64,000 nucleotides of DNA from positions 776,706-840,705 of the forward strand of contig NW_006768766.1 in the NCBI RefSeq assembly GCF_000204055.1, written 5' to 3'. Below are positions 11,596 to 23,441 of this stretch, one piece after another. The notes below the pieces were generated by a model. That model did not search any database and was not told the origin of the DNA. It saw only the letters and a list, made by a program, of their open reading frames with translations. The DNA comes from Melampsora larici-populina 98AG31. Lineage: Eukaryota; Basidiomycota; Pucciniomycetes; Pucciniales; Melampsoraceae. How positions within the stretch are numbered: the first letter of the stretch is position 1; every line of letters starts with the position of its first letter. Position numbers and translations under genes: made by a program.

Positions 11596-13780
11596 AAGAG
11601 AGTGTTACATATTAGCATAAGACATTGTATTTAGAGTACAAAGAAGGAAAACCACACATGTCACCCATGTGTGTCACATATAGGACCTACAATACCCTTT
11701 GGTATCTTGTGACATTTGCAACACAAGCTTTGTCCTATCAACTGGAATAAGGACGTTGGATATTTCACACCTTCTGGATATGGTGTCGCTATAGGTTTGT
11801 TTTGCTCTTTGAGCAATTATAATCCAAATATTAATTATAATATATTCGAGACAACTAACTGTTGAGTGAAGGTTTGTTTTGATCAGCGCCATTGAGTAAT
11901 GCAATGCAGTTTTCAAACTGGATTATATCTGATTTGAGAAAACTAACTGTTAAGTGATAGGACTGATTCTTAGGCATCCAGATCAAGTCTAATGTTAGGC
12001 GTAAAGATTTGTTCAAATCTTTAGGTGAGGTGATTGTTTCGAAAAAACAGTTTATTATCAATGGTGATTGTTTCAAAAAACCAGTTTATGATCAACCATC
12101 GGTCCTGTTGGCCAAAAATCTTAATAATCTTAAGTAATGAGTAACAGAAGTCAGACAAAATGTTTGGTTTGTTAATTTAACTGTGATTATGATTAAACTT
12201 ATTGATGAACTAACGTACGCACATCCACAATTGAGCAAAAGCCTGGTGTAACATCTTTTGACTGATATCTAAACCGGGTAATTTATCTTGTAGAGTAACT
12301 ATTAGAATGTAACATCTTCCAACTTATATCAAATTTGGGTAAATTATATTATAGAGTAACTATTAGAAAATGATGATATTGCATCAGTATCTTCCTTAAT
12401 TTCGATCATTTGATGATTTTGATGTACATTTGAAGAACATGAAGTTGGTAGAGAGTAACTGTTGCAGTTATGATGATGCTTTTGTGTCCTTGTAGTACGT
12501 ATTTCTGTTGATAATTGACTATTGAATAGTTAGAAGACCTACAATCCATTCAAAAATTCATTGACCTTAGTGCTTGTTTACTTGATGAACGGTTTTATTG
12601 TGTCATAAATGTGACAGTGAAAAGTAAATATCTAGATTATAGCACTAATAATTTTATAGATAGTGACCTACAATCCACTCAAATAAACATTGAACTGTGT
12701 CCTTGTTCCAAGATGATACCAAAAGGAAGTTGCCTACTAAGCCTACAACACGTTAACTGGAAGGATAAAGATAAGAGCAATGTTTGGTTTCAATCACAAA
12801 AAAAGGGTGTGAATATTGAAAGGTCAGTCTATATGATCAATACATCTGTTGATGTGAAAATAACCACACCTACCTAACTTTAAACATAATCTTTTTGGTG
12901 AACAATATTGATACGAGGTGGCATCGAAATGTGAGTTACTTGCACTCAATAACAATGGATGTCCGGAAGTTGTTGCAAATCAGCAACTTCAGAAGACATA
13001 TGACAAGATTATTCAAGAAATGAATAGAGTAATGAAAGTGCTTACTTTGATTAAGTCGAAATAACGACACTAATCTCATTAAGCACCAGCGATTTTTCCT
13101 GAGAGAAAGTTATCCACACTCGATAATATTGAATTTGTTCAGCAGGTCGGAATTGAGGTTGGTAGTACTAGGGTACGCTTATGATGTTCAATATTGGACA
13201 TATGATCCATATGAAAAAGATTTCGAACATATCAAATATAATAGCAAGATGGTGATGACTTGCACTCAAAGTTGAAGAACAGCCCACCCTACATAAACAA
13301 GTTGTCCTGGTGAAAGATGGTGATGTTGAAAGTTTGAAGCAGATAAGTTATTCGTAAAGTGCAGGTTATGGTACTGGTGATTAGATCCTTGAATAAGATT
13401 CTAATAATAGGAATCAGGACCACAAACCAATAAGATTTGTTTGTGCTTTACAAAAATGTGCGTTTATCTAAATGTGTATTGTCTTTGTTCATGGGCACAA
13501 AAGTATAAATATCCAACATCCATTCAGTCATCAGAGGCGGAGATCAAGGAATTTATGCGGTGAAGCAAGCAGCCACCGCATAAATGATAGGATAAACATC
13601 CTGGTACCAATTGAAACTGGACAGACGGGACCAGCAAAGGCATATACAAATGCGTTTAATTAAACACAGTAGACTTTGCGACTATGTCCTCACTTACATA
13701 TGGGGAGGATTTGTCACAATAATGATGAGTAAAGAAATTACTCTCACTTCATAAGTAACACAAAAATGAAACCAAAAGCA
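11596..13780. other. AT-rich intergenic DNA, no gene seen
   Basis: Upstream flank of the KDZ gene followed by about 2 kb of AT-rich sequence. Short repeated phrases occur (GTAACATCTT...ATAGAGTAACTATTAGAA twice at about 12250-12370; TGATTGTTTC followed by AAAAAACAGTTTAT twice near 12030-12090). I see no coding signal. Confidence 0.4.
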
Positions 13781-13782
13781 AT

Positions 13783-14360
13783 AGAGTAATCACTCAAATC
13801 ATACAAATTCAACAATAAAAAAGATTGATTTGATTATCTTTAAATAGTCAATTAATGAATAAGAAACACAAATATAAAATGCAAAAATCAACGCAAAAAT
13901 ACTTGATAGATCAAATGGCTAAAACACTTTGATTGGATTATCTTTAATTTTTTCCTTTGTTAACCATACTGGAAGATAAGCAACAGCTAAATCAAAGCCA
14001 AAAAAATTGAGTAATCACTCAAATCATAAAACCATAATTCAAAGAAAATATTTAAAGATATGATTATCTTTAGACATATCCTTACTTAATAAGAAACACA
14101 AAAATCAAACTCAAAAAGATTTGATAGAACAGGTTTTCAATGATAAAGCAAATTATTTGGATTAAGTTTAATTGTTTCCTTCCTTAACAATACTGGAGCT
14201 TAAGAAACACAAAACAATAATCAAACCGGAAAATATTTGATAGTATAGTATTACATAGATGAGTCTCATGATGATTCACTCAAATCATACAAGAATCCAA
14301 TGATAATTGTATGATTTGATTATCTTTAAATATTTCCTTATTTCATTCTACTTGGCAAAT
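13783..14360. repeat. Degenerate tandem repeat, about 226-265 bp period
   Basis: The phrase GAGTAATCACTCAAATCATA occurs at 13783 and 14009, with a diverged copy (GATTCACTCAAATCATAC) at about 14273. Each is followed by TTTGATTATCTTTAAA-type and AATAAGAAACACAAA-type phrases in the same order. It looks like an old AT-rich satellite. Confidence 0.6.
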
Positions 14361-15134
14361 GAATACTTATTGTAAAAGGCTTCTAGTTACCTGTGATGTA
14401 TAATTAATATAATTGTTGCTTATTTAAACATCGCATAAGATATGCAAAGTTCATTTTAAATAAATCTTTCCAGGAATCATAAGACATTTGTATTTGCTGT
14501 AAACTCCACATGACTATTTCAAAAGCAGGAATACAGACTATTTCACAACATCATAAGCATCACAACATACATACTATTACTAAATCACACAAATGTTGTC
14601 AAAATATATTATAGTGTATTTGAAATCACAACATATACAATTACAAGATCACAAAAATATCGCCTCATGGAGTATCATCACTCACTGGTGATGTGAATGA
14701 ATCTTTCGCCATTTATTCTCTTCTTTCCGCAAAATCTTACAACATACATCAATTGAAAAATCTGCCGGCGGAAACGGTAGCCACATTTTGGGGTTGCTGA
14801 AAGATGCCTTACTATTACCAAGACGGGCAGCTGATACCCTAGCTGCCCCTGAATACACATCAGCATGTGAGTAAAGTGCAAGAGATATCACTGTGAAAAT
14901 TAATCAACTTCCACAAGCGGAAAATGCATCCCCCCAGGGAAAACAATCAATAAAAATCCCCAGGTTGGAAAATGAATGGAAAACAATCCATGATGTCCCA
15001 AAATTGAAGATCATACTGAGCCACTGAGCGCTTCTAAAAATTAAGTCAGGGCCAGAGTTTCAATGCGGGGTTCATCTGCCACCATGTATGCACCCTCAAC
15101 AAGCACTTGACACCATATACGTAATCTAAGCAAC
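14361..15134. other. AT-rich DNA, no gene seen
   Basis: No coding pattern with splice support. Minus-strand frames at 14678-14891 lack recognisable motifs and overlap one another. Confidence 0.4.
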
Positions 15135-15785
15135 AATTTAAACTACATTTGTAGATTCAATAGCACTATATATACAGGCTAGATGGATATATATGACTAC
15201 ATGTGTAGCCTGAACAAACATGTGGCAAAATATATCTGATTCAGGAAACTATCACAGATTACATATGTATGTAGCCTCTACACACACTTGAAACTACATA
15301 TGTAATTCAGCAAACACACCCAATATTACATGCATAGTGAAAAAAATATTTGATTACACAGAGATAAGATCAGCAAGCCCCCAATATTACATGTGTAGTG
15401 TAAGAAAAAACTTTACAGTACATATGTAACATCTACAAACACATGATATTAAATGTGTACAATTTAAACTACATTTGTAGATTCAATAGCACTATATATG
15501 CAGGCTAGATGGATATATATGACTACATGTGTAGCCTGAACAAACATGTGGCAAAATATATCTGATTCAGGAAACTATCACAGATTACATATGTATGTAG
15601 CCTCTACACACACTTGAAACTACATATGTAATTCAGCAAACACACAATATTACATGCATAGTGAAAAAAAATTGATTACACAGAGATAAAATCAGCAAGC
15701 CCCCAATATTACATGTGTAGTGACAGAAAAAACTTTACAGTACATATGTAACATCTACAAACACATGATATTCAATGTGTAGTGA
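15135..15785. repeat. Two tandem copies of a 326-bp repeat
   Basis: AATTTAAACTACATTTGTAG starts at 15135 and again at 15461. The two units are nearly identical over their whole length, with a few substitutions and small indels. Each unit is full of short palindromes (TACATATGTA, TACATGTGTA, ATATATAT). The small number of differences suggests a recent duplication. Confidence 0.88.
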
Positions 15786-17187
15786 CAGAGAAAAATTCCA
15801 CCAGGAATGTTTATTGTCAAAAGACAAATGATTTTCTATATGGTGTTACTTTCCCCTGGGTGGGTGGGGTACCTGGGATAAGTTCCAGTGACAAGGCAGA
15901 GGTCACCGTGAGCCTAGTCACGCAGTATCAGGGGTGTAGCACATTGATGATGTCATGTTTAGAAGGAATCCCTGGCGGTTTGTCTCCAATTTTTTCACGC
16001 ATCCTGGACTCTTTCTGCCTGAACCCATGATATTTCAGATTGTTGGGCCAATTTGTGCTTACTATCACATACATTTGAGGGCTGAGATATGCGTGCCAAA
16101 CTCACTAGCATCCAGGTGATTCAGTGGTCTCACATACTATATGTCTACTATCTAGGTGTTTGTATTCAATGTGTTATGCCTGCCAGCCTTTTTCTGGCTG
16201 AAACCGTGCTCTCCCAGATTGTTGGTCCCATTTGCTCTTAACTATCACATACATATGAGAGCTGGGATATGCATCTTTTATTGAGTCATTTTTCACTCAG
16301 TGCCTGTACCACAATACATTTACAGATAAGAACCCCTGACAACTGCAAAATCCACACCTCTCATCAGTTGTTCTGTCCCAAAACCTTAAGGCTAAGGATA
16401 GTTTCTAGCTTGCAAATTGGATTCATGTGCACTTCAACATACCATCCCATGAGATAGCCCTTGTAGCCTTTTTTATGCAGGGGTGTTTCACATAATTTCC
16501 CTCAGAATTATAAATTCATATTTGAATACCTGAAGTTGCTATGATCTGACTTATCCACACAAAGTTGAAATATCAAATCAAAGCCCCATTTCATATTTAT
16601 GCGGGGTGATGTTTCATCTTGTTGGACTGTGAAAAATAATACCACAAACCATACTGACAAAGAATCAATCAGTCCAAATGCCCTTGACTGCAGAATGGGC
16701 TTTGTCATGTGACATAATGTACCCAGTGTGGAAAGCCGAATAACTCACTGGTCCCAGGTCCTTGGTTTCAAAAATCTTGAATAAGAGATCCTTAGCAATG
16801 TGTTCACGGTAAGAGATTTCAATTTTTTGTGGTGTTGCTATGCCTGTGGTTTGATCAAGAGTAATTAGGGTTGCCATGGATTTTTTTATCTCATAGTTGG
16901 CCAGAGTGCCTTCCTTCAATTAAGTACACATTAATTGAACTGTTGAATTGAACACTAATATCAGGAATTTAAATCCAAATATATGTATTTAGAAGTTTAT
17001 CTGTAGTGAAGGCCTACAATTGGCACAAAATTAATGGCATAAAAATTTAGAAATAACATACAAACAAAAAATCAAAAAAGAAGAAAAATTACTAGAGACA
17101 CTATGAACTAAATAGAAGATTGAATCTGTCCCCATATATAAAGGTTCAAACAGATATGAGCAACATACAAAAAGAGAAATGAATAAA
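15786..17187. other. Intergenic DNA with weak ORFs only
   Basis: The phrase ATATGCGTGCC/ATATGCATC following GAG(G/A)GCTG(A/G)GATATGC occurs near 16080 and 16265, inside a longer diverged duplication of TTTCAGATTGTTGGxCC-type sequence (16035-16090, 16215-16270). Minus-strand frames at 16665-16919 and 16508-16708 read as protein-like but have no recognised motif, so I do not call them genes. Confidence 0.4.
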
Positions 17188-17586
17188 CTAGGGTCTCTTG
17201 GTGGTTGATTTGGCCATGCTTTTTACCTGGCTGTGGAGCCATTCCCACCTGACATTGTCATCCAATTCTTCCACAAATTCTGCACCAAGATTCTGGGTAC
17301 GAAGATACTTAGCTGCCTTCTTTTTCTCCTCCGGTGAATGTAGGTAAGGACCTGAGTAAGTCGAGATGAGATACAAAGCTTCCCGAAGCTGTCGAAATTC
17401 AGAACGCCTCTTGTTCTGTATTGATGCCTTGACCTTGCGTTGTGCTTGATCCAGCTGGGACTTCCTGCGGTGGGTCATTAATCTGCCTTGAGGATCCAAT
17501 CCCAGACGTTTTTGACTTCTTGAAGAAGGTGGCGTAGTTTTAGGAGTATGTATGAGCCTGATCGGGTTGGTTTTAGGAGTAGACAT
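17188..17586 (-). CDS. Small basic protein, unknown
   Basis: 132 aa from the ATG at 17586 (MSTPKTNPIRLIHTP...). It is Lys/Arg/Ser-rich in the first half, then has a helical, charged segment (EFRQLREALYLIS, EEKKKAAKYLRTQN, EFVEELDDNVRWEW). A possible upstream exon lies at about 17735-17663 (MSSPNSIYSFVCPDK...) with a GTTAG donor, but joining it at the visible cag acceptors gives the wrong frame, so either the gene starts at 17586 or it is broken. Function unknown. Confidence 0.4.
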   Translation of the reverse strand: MSTPKTNPIRLIHTPKTTPPSSRSQKRLGLDPQGRLMTHRRKSQLDQAQRKVKASIQNKRRSEFRQLREALYLISTYSGPYLHSPEEKKKAAKYLRTQNLGAEFVEELDDNVRWEWLHSQVKSMAKSTTKRP

Positions 17587-19967
17587 GGGGCTGCTGAATG
17601 AGTTACAGAGCCAACAGACTATAAAAGTCATAGTACATTTTGTAAGCTCGTGTAACATTGCGATCAACCAATATACTAACCTTCATTTGCTAACTCGTCT
17701 TGAATCTTGTCAGGGCACACGAAAGAGTAGATTGAGTTGGGGCTGGACATCTTGTCTGAGTGAATCTTGGTATTGAAACGTGTAAAGATAAAGCTTGAAC
17801 GTGTAAATATATATGGTTTCTACAATAATAAAAACCACCAGTGGTATACAAATCAGACGTTGAATTGTGAAATTGGATGAGGAAGATATTTATTGATGAG
17901 ATGAGAACAATTGGTTGATTAGGAGGTCATTACAAATCTCTAATTATCTATATATACATATATCCTGAGTCGTTGAACTTGGAGGGTTTCAGTCCACAGT
18001 TCTTTGTTCGATTTTTTATGAGTCTTCTAGCTCATCTGAATATCTAAACCAGAAGAACGATTGAACAGCTGAGCATACTTAGACTACTGAGTACGCAGAT
18101 AGCGCAAATCAAAGGGGGAAAATCTCAAAAGTGATAGGCAGATCGGGACAGCTCAGTCTTACTCAGTAAACCATGATCTATAACCATCTCCATGCACAAT
18201 TGATGATAAGTTTTGAAGACGCTGTAGAACTCTTTCAGTACACAGCTGAAAGCAGAGCCAAGAAGGGGAGGAATGAAGACACAAATCAACAAACACACAC
18301 AATCAAAAGAGAAATAAGTCTTGAGATGGTGAATTGAAAGACTTCAATCAAAGAAAGAAATGCCCTTCTTAAACAGGGACTTTGATTATCAATGAATTAA
18401 ATTTAAGACCTTCAAGTCTTTGGATTAATAAGAACCAGGCTGAAATAGGACAATAACTTCAAAAATAGCACAATCTAGGCGCACTCAGGCACCTTCCAAA
18501 TGAGCAAATGAGCTTACAACTCAACAAGAAATTAATTAAAAGATGAATAAGGGTCTTATTATTATAAAATTCCAACTCTCATTAGTTGTTTACCTGAATG
18601 ATAATAATAAAAGATAAAAGCTTATTCTAAAAATCTAGTAATTATTTTTGCTAACTAAAAGGCTCCCAAAGGGGAAGAAAAGAGACCCTTGACTATATCA
18701 AAATTGAAACACACACAAAAAAAGAAAGTAAGACAAAAACAACCCTCAAACTCGAAATCCACCTTCAAACAACTTTTTCACACACAATTCATTGAACAAC
18801 CCCCAAATTAAAATTGATAAACATCTTCAACTCACCCACATGTATCATTCACAAATTTTCAAGCACACATTTATCATCAAAACTGAGCTGTTTACCACAA
18901 AAACTGAAAAATCCGCCAATTTACCCTTAAAACCTGAAAAAAGATAAGAAATAGGGACTGTATCAAAAATCTGAATAGACAGAAAAAAAGGTCTGCTTCC
19001 GCTCTACAACTTTGCTCAGCCAAGCTAAACTCTAACTCTATTGGTTGTACCCTTAAAATGAAATTCGATTTTATGTGAAAATACTCGAAATTGAATTTAC
19101 CCAGTTTACCACCTGATATTACCACTGATAATGCTGTATATGGTTTATAATTGATTTTTCATGCTCAGATGCGCCCATATGATGCCTTCCACATGATTTA
19201 CCCTCTAAAAAACTGATGTAGTACATTTGAAATAAAGTCTCATGATTGAAAATGGAGCCTTTTATGGAATTTTGAAAGCCATTTTCGAGTTTCAAAATCA
19301 TCCTTTTCATTTGTGATTTTGTATTTGCCAATATTGGTGTTTGATAATCTGATGAATTTATAATTTCACACCGATCCCTACTTGCTTTTTCAGTTTACCA
19401 CCCCAGTTTACCACCACCCCAGTTTACCACCATCTGTCTGAGTTGCTGGATTTTCGAAATTCAGCCTTATTTAAACCCATACCTCAAAACCATGATTCCT
19501 CTACACATAACTTGTTAAAACCATACACATCTGTAACCATGACTTTTTAAACCCATAAAATTCGAAATTTCAAGTTTAAGCCTGTACACCCTATGTAACC
19601 CATACAACATTCAACTACACATAACCTCTAAACCCATAAATTCGAAATTTGACTTCATTTTACACTACACCTCATCCATCAAACTACATAACCCATAAAA
19701 AGAAAAATAGAGAAATAAAAATATAACACTTCACATAATAAAACTTGACATATATGATCAAACTAAATAAGATAAAAAATAAAAAATGAAAATTGAAAAT
19801 TGAAATTAAGTAAAGAGAGAAAGAAAATGAAAAAAAAAGAAATGAACTAAATAAAGAACTAATTTAAAAACACATTATTGATGTAATGTTCTAAAAAATG
19901 TAGTTTCTCGTATTTTAAAATGAAAGTTAATAAAATAATGGGGTTACCCCAATTCTGATTTCCACAG
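17587..19967. other. AT-rich DNA with short direct repeats
   Basis: The phrase CAGTTTACCACC recurs at about 19104, 19391, 19404 and 19420, and AACCCATAAA-type phrases recur between 19480 and 19700. Poly-purine tracts are at 19700-19860. No supported gene. Confidence 0.4.
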
Positions 19968-21520
19968 CCTCCCCCAAAACCCAGCGATGTCCCCATCGCA
20001 GGAGACTTGTCTTTCAGGAAACACTTCGATGCCATACTTGTAAGTTGCAGTTGAAATTTCTTCTTAATATTCATGTCTTGTTTTTTATTTTCAACTTTGA
20101 TCTAAAGGCCTAACAATTTATTTTCACGCGATCGATCTATTTAAATTCTAGTTGCTTAGCGATGTTATATTTATATATCCAGATGGACGATACCAAGTCA
20201 AGACTCCAGGAATTCCAGTCAGCCTTCTTTTCCAACAATACCGATCGAATCAAAAACTTTCCACACTACTACATTGTTGAAAACCGTAAATACTTCTAAT
20301 TTTTTTTTTTTTTTTTTTTTTAGTGTTTGACTCTTTACTTCTATTTATTTTTGTTTCCTACTTGGTAATTGTCTTTGAACGTTTGATCGATTCAAAACAT
20401 TCAATTTCTTTTGATTTCAATCGTTCTTTTCATATACTGACAACTTGTTTTTTTTTTTTTTTTTTTTATGTGTTCTTCTTTTATTTGAATGACTCAATCT
20501 ATCTAGATATAATGGACATGAGCGGAGTTCCCATCGCACCTCGCAAACAACGCAAAGCCGAACTTAAGCAAATGGCCGCTAAACGACACGCCAAGAAACA
20601 AAACAAAACGTTCGATCGACCACCTAATCCCAACGTTTCTTCTCCCAATCACTCAAGTTTCAAACGCATCCCTTCTACTCCTAAGAAAACTCATCGTGAT
20701 CAAGATTCAGAAGAAGACAATTTGATGACTCCTCCTCACGCTCGATCCCCAAACACTATCACCACTGTACCTGTTGTTATTGTACCTTCAGTCACTCCAG
20801 CTCCAGCTCGAGCTCAAACTCCTCAATTAGTCAACTTAGGCCCATATTGATCTCCACCATCAGCTACTTCTCCCAGTCCTAAACGCAACAGACTCAACAA
20901 CTCGCTTCCAGATCCTTCCCAGCTTGTTATCGACCCGAACCGATCAAAACACTTCGCTAATGACCCCGTTTTAGATGTTTCACCGCCTACTAATTCCAAC
21001 AGAAAAGCTTCAAGAACCCATAAGAACTCGTCTAAGTCTTTAATTACTCCAGTTGAAGAAGAAGTTGGTCCTACTTTCATATTCAAGACTCCCTTATCAG
21101 TTGATGAATATAAAAATTTACTTGGTCCTAAGGTAATCCTCAACAGGGAAGCTGTATATCCTTCTGATGAAGTCGAATTGTGTATTTCTTCAATGTATTC
21201 AGAAGTCTTCAAGCACTTCAAAGGTCGCATAGCTGTGAATGAAGAAGAATTTGATGATCGAGCTAAGGTTCTTAGGAAATTACACTTCATAGGTAGAAAA
21301 GGATTGGAAAAGCGAAGTTCTCCATGTATAATTCCTGGTCTAGAACTGTAAGAGTTCCTTCTTTACTTTGAATTGTTCTATTTTTCGATTTTTCAACCTT
21401 CTCCATCAGATTAATGTTAATCTCTGATACTAATACCTATTCTATTATGTTGTTATTTGTAGGAACGACTCTGAGGATTCTTCTACTGGATCTTCTTCAA
21501 AAGGAAAAGGTCGTGCTTAA
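19968..21520 (+). pseudogene. Ser/Pro/Lys-rich lineage-specific gene, one in-frame TGA, 5' incomplete
   Basis: Exons 19968-20039, 20183-20285, 20507-21347 and 21463-21520 join in phase through GT-AG introns. The first listed exon is preceded by a cag acceptor, so an earlier 5' exon is missing. The product starts PPPKPSDVPIAGDLSFRKHF, has a basic stretch (APRKQRKAELKQMAAKRHAKK), a Ser/Pro-rich middle, and a folded-looking C-terminal part (EVGPTFIFKTPLSVDEYKNL through HFIGRKGLEKR) ending GKGRA. TGA at 20848-20850 (TAT TGA TCT) splits an otherwise open frame. The function is not recognised. Intron 2 holds T-runs of about 18 bp. It lies 2 kb from the Ty3 element in opposite orientation; a link is not shown. 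Confidence 0.6.
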
Positions 21521-23441
21521 CCAACAACACCACCCCCTCTTTTCCTTATTTTAAGTTTTCAAAATTTCTAGTTCAACCTAGAACTCTTAACTCACAACTG
21601 AGAATTACTTAGACTTAGAACTATCTTAGATCCTACTTAATTCCTTAATAGTTGACTTTTAATGTTGATTTCTTCTTATTTTATACATGTACTTGATTTT
21701 AATCTTGAAATACAAAGATAAGCTATGTTGAATGTGCCTTAGTTTAACTTGCCCACTCCCCCAAAACCAATGGGTTTTGCCTGCACCTGCCCTAATGAAT
21801 TCATGTGATGGATTATGAGAATTTGATGAGTTGAGTCAAATGAGAAATGAGTGTAACATAATGAACCGTGACTAAGCCTGTATAGTAATAAAAAAAATCT
21901 TTTGCGCCAAGTGCAAACTTTGAATGTATGAACTTGAATTCACTAACTTATAAGTTATTTTTGTTTTCTTCAAACTTGATCTGAAGCAAAGTGTTTGTTA
22001 TAGTTGTAAGATTATTCTTGTAATTATAGCATGATTATAAAAAATTTACCCCTTACGTAAAGATGAGTAAGGGTCCTTTTTCCACGTCTTCCAAACTTCC
22101 CACCACGCCTCTCACATCTTTCAGTGAGGACCTTTCCCAAAACCAAAATGAAACATAAGAAAAATAAGATAAAAAGAAACATAACCAATAAATTCTGCAC
22201 TCAAAACCTGTAACCTTGTGTGAATAATTCTGCCCAAAAAAATGAATAAGATGTACCCGCTGCCGTTGAATGTAATGTATCTGATGTATTGCGCCCTGAT
22301 GTAATTGATTAATTTGTAAAATGATTCTGCCTTAAATATAAATGAAAGAAAAGATGAAAAACAAGAGAAAATGAAACTAAGAAAATAAGAAAGAGGTGAA
22401 GAACCCACCACAGCTTATGTTTTGTTGTTCCCTCTTCACCATTGATTTCATACCCCTAAAATTAATTGATTTATAATTTTAATTTTGATTGTAAACTCCG
22501 CGCCCAAAAATAAAAAAAATTGAAATATAAGAAAAAATTGAAACATAACCAAAGAAACATAACCAAAGACTCTATGTTAATGAAATATAACCGTAACTTG
22601 AAAGTGTGAGAATTAATTGAAACCCGCCTCTATGATGTTTAAATGTGTAATGAACCCATGACCACCTTGAATGATAATTAAAGTAAGTGAAATAGTAAAA
22701 ATGAAATAATAAAATGAAATGATAGAATAAAATAAAATAAAGAAACATAACCATTGATTTTAATTAAAACCTTCACGCCAAATTTGATTGATTTGTACAT
22801 GCCGCTAATAAAATTTTGTATTGTAAATTTTGTATGACCATTTTTGACTTGTATGACTTTTGTTAAAATAATTTTAACTTCAATAATTCTTTTGAAGTAA
22901 TTTTAGCACCTGTAATTTTTAAAGAACCATAAATGAAATAGAATAAAAAAAAAAAAAAAAAAAAAAAAAATAAAGAAACCTCTGCCACCTAAATTTATAA
23001 GACCCCAAAATAACCAAAGAAAAAATTAAGACTATAAAAAAAAACTGATGAAATAAATTGATAAGTGAAGAACCCGCCACTACTGTGTGTTTTTATTCCC
23101 TCTTCACTAATATGATTTAAATACCCTCTTGACTGAATAATTGTTTGAATGAAATAAGAAAAATAAAATGAAATGAAAGAAACATAACCATAATCTAAGA
23201 AAATTGAAAATTAACCCGCAACTAAATTTTAAAGTAAAGAAATCCTCCTCTATATTGTTTGATAAAGTAACCCGTAACCATGATTTAATAAAGAAAACAT
23301 AACCTAAAAAAGAAAAGAAAAATATAAAGAAACACAACTCAAAAGAAACATAACCATAAAATTTTGAAAATAATTTTCAAAAAAAAAAAAAAAGGAACCG
23401 CAATCTATAGTGTATTTTTATTTAATTTTTGTAATCTTAAT
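21521..23441. repeat. AT-rich, internally repetitive DNA next to the Ty3 element
   Basis: Contains repeated phrases such as AAAGAAACATAACC (many copies), a pair of GAAGAACCC(A/G)CCAC...TTCCCTCTTCAC blocks at about 22396-22442 and 23067-23107, and an A-run of about 26 at 22948. On the minus strand, GTGAAGAGGGA could act as a polypurine tract, which would place a 3' LTR here, but I could not identify an LTR pair by eye. No gene seen. Confidence 0.4.

Noticed and set aside
16508..16919. Minus-strand frames with protein-like composition
   Set aside because: No recognised family, no consistent splice joining, and the neighbouring sequence is repeat-like. Kept only as a note in the intergenic entry.
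22121..23337. Minus-strand Phe/Tyr-rich frames beside the Ty3 element
   Set aside because: They come from A-rich plus-strand repeats; composition, not coding, explains them.
21521..23441. 3' LTR of the Ty3 element
   Set aside because: A GAAGAGGGA-type polypurine tract occurs twice, but no matching LTR copy was found upstream of gag, so I did not annotate one.
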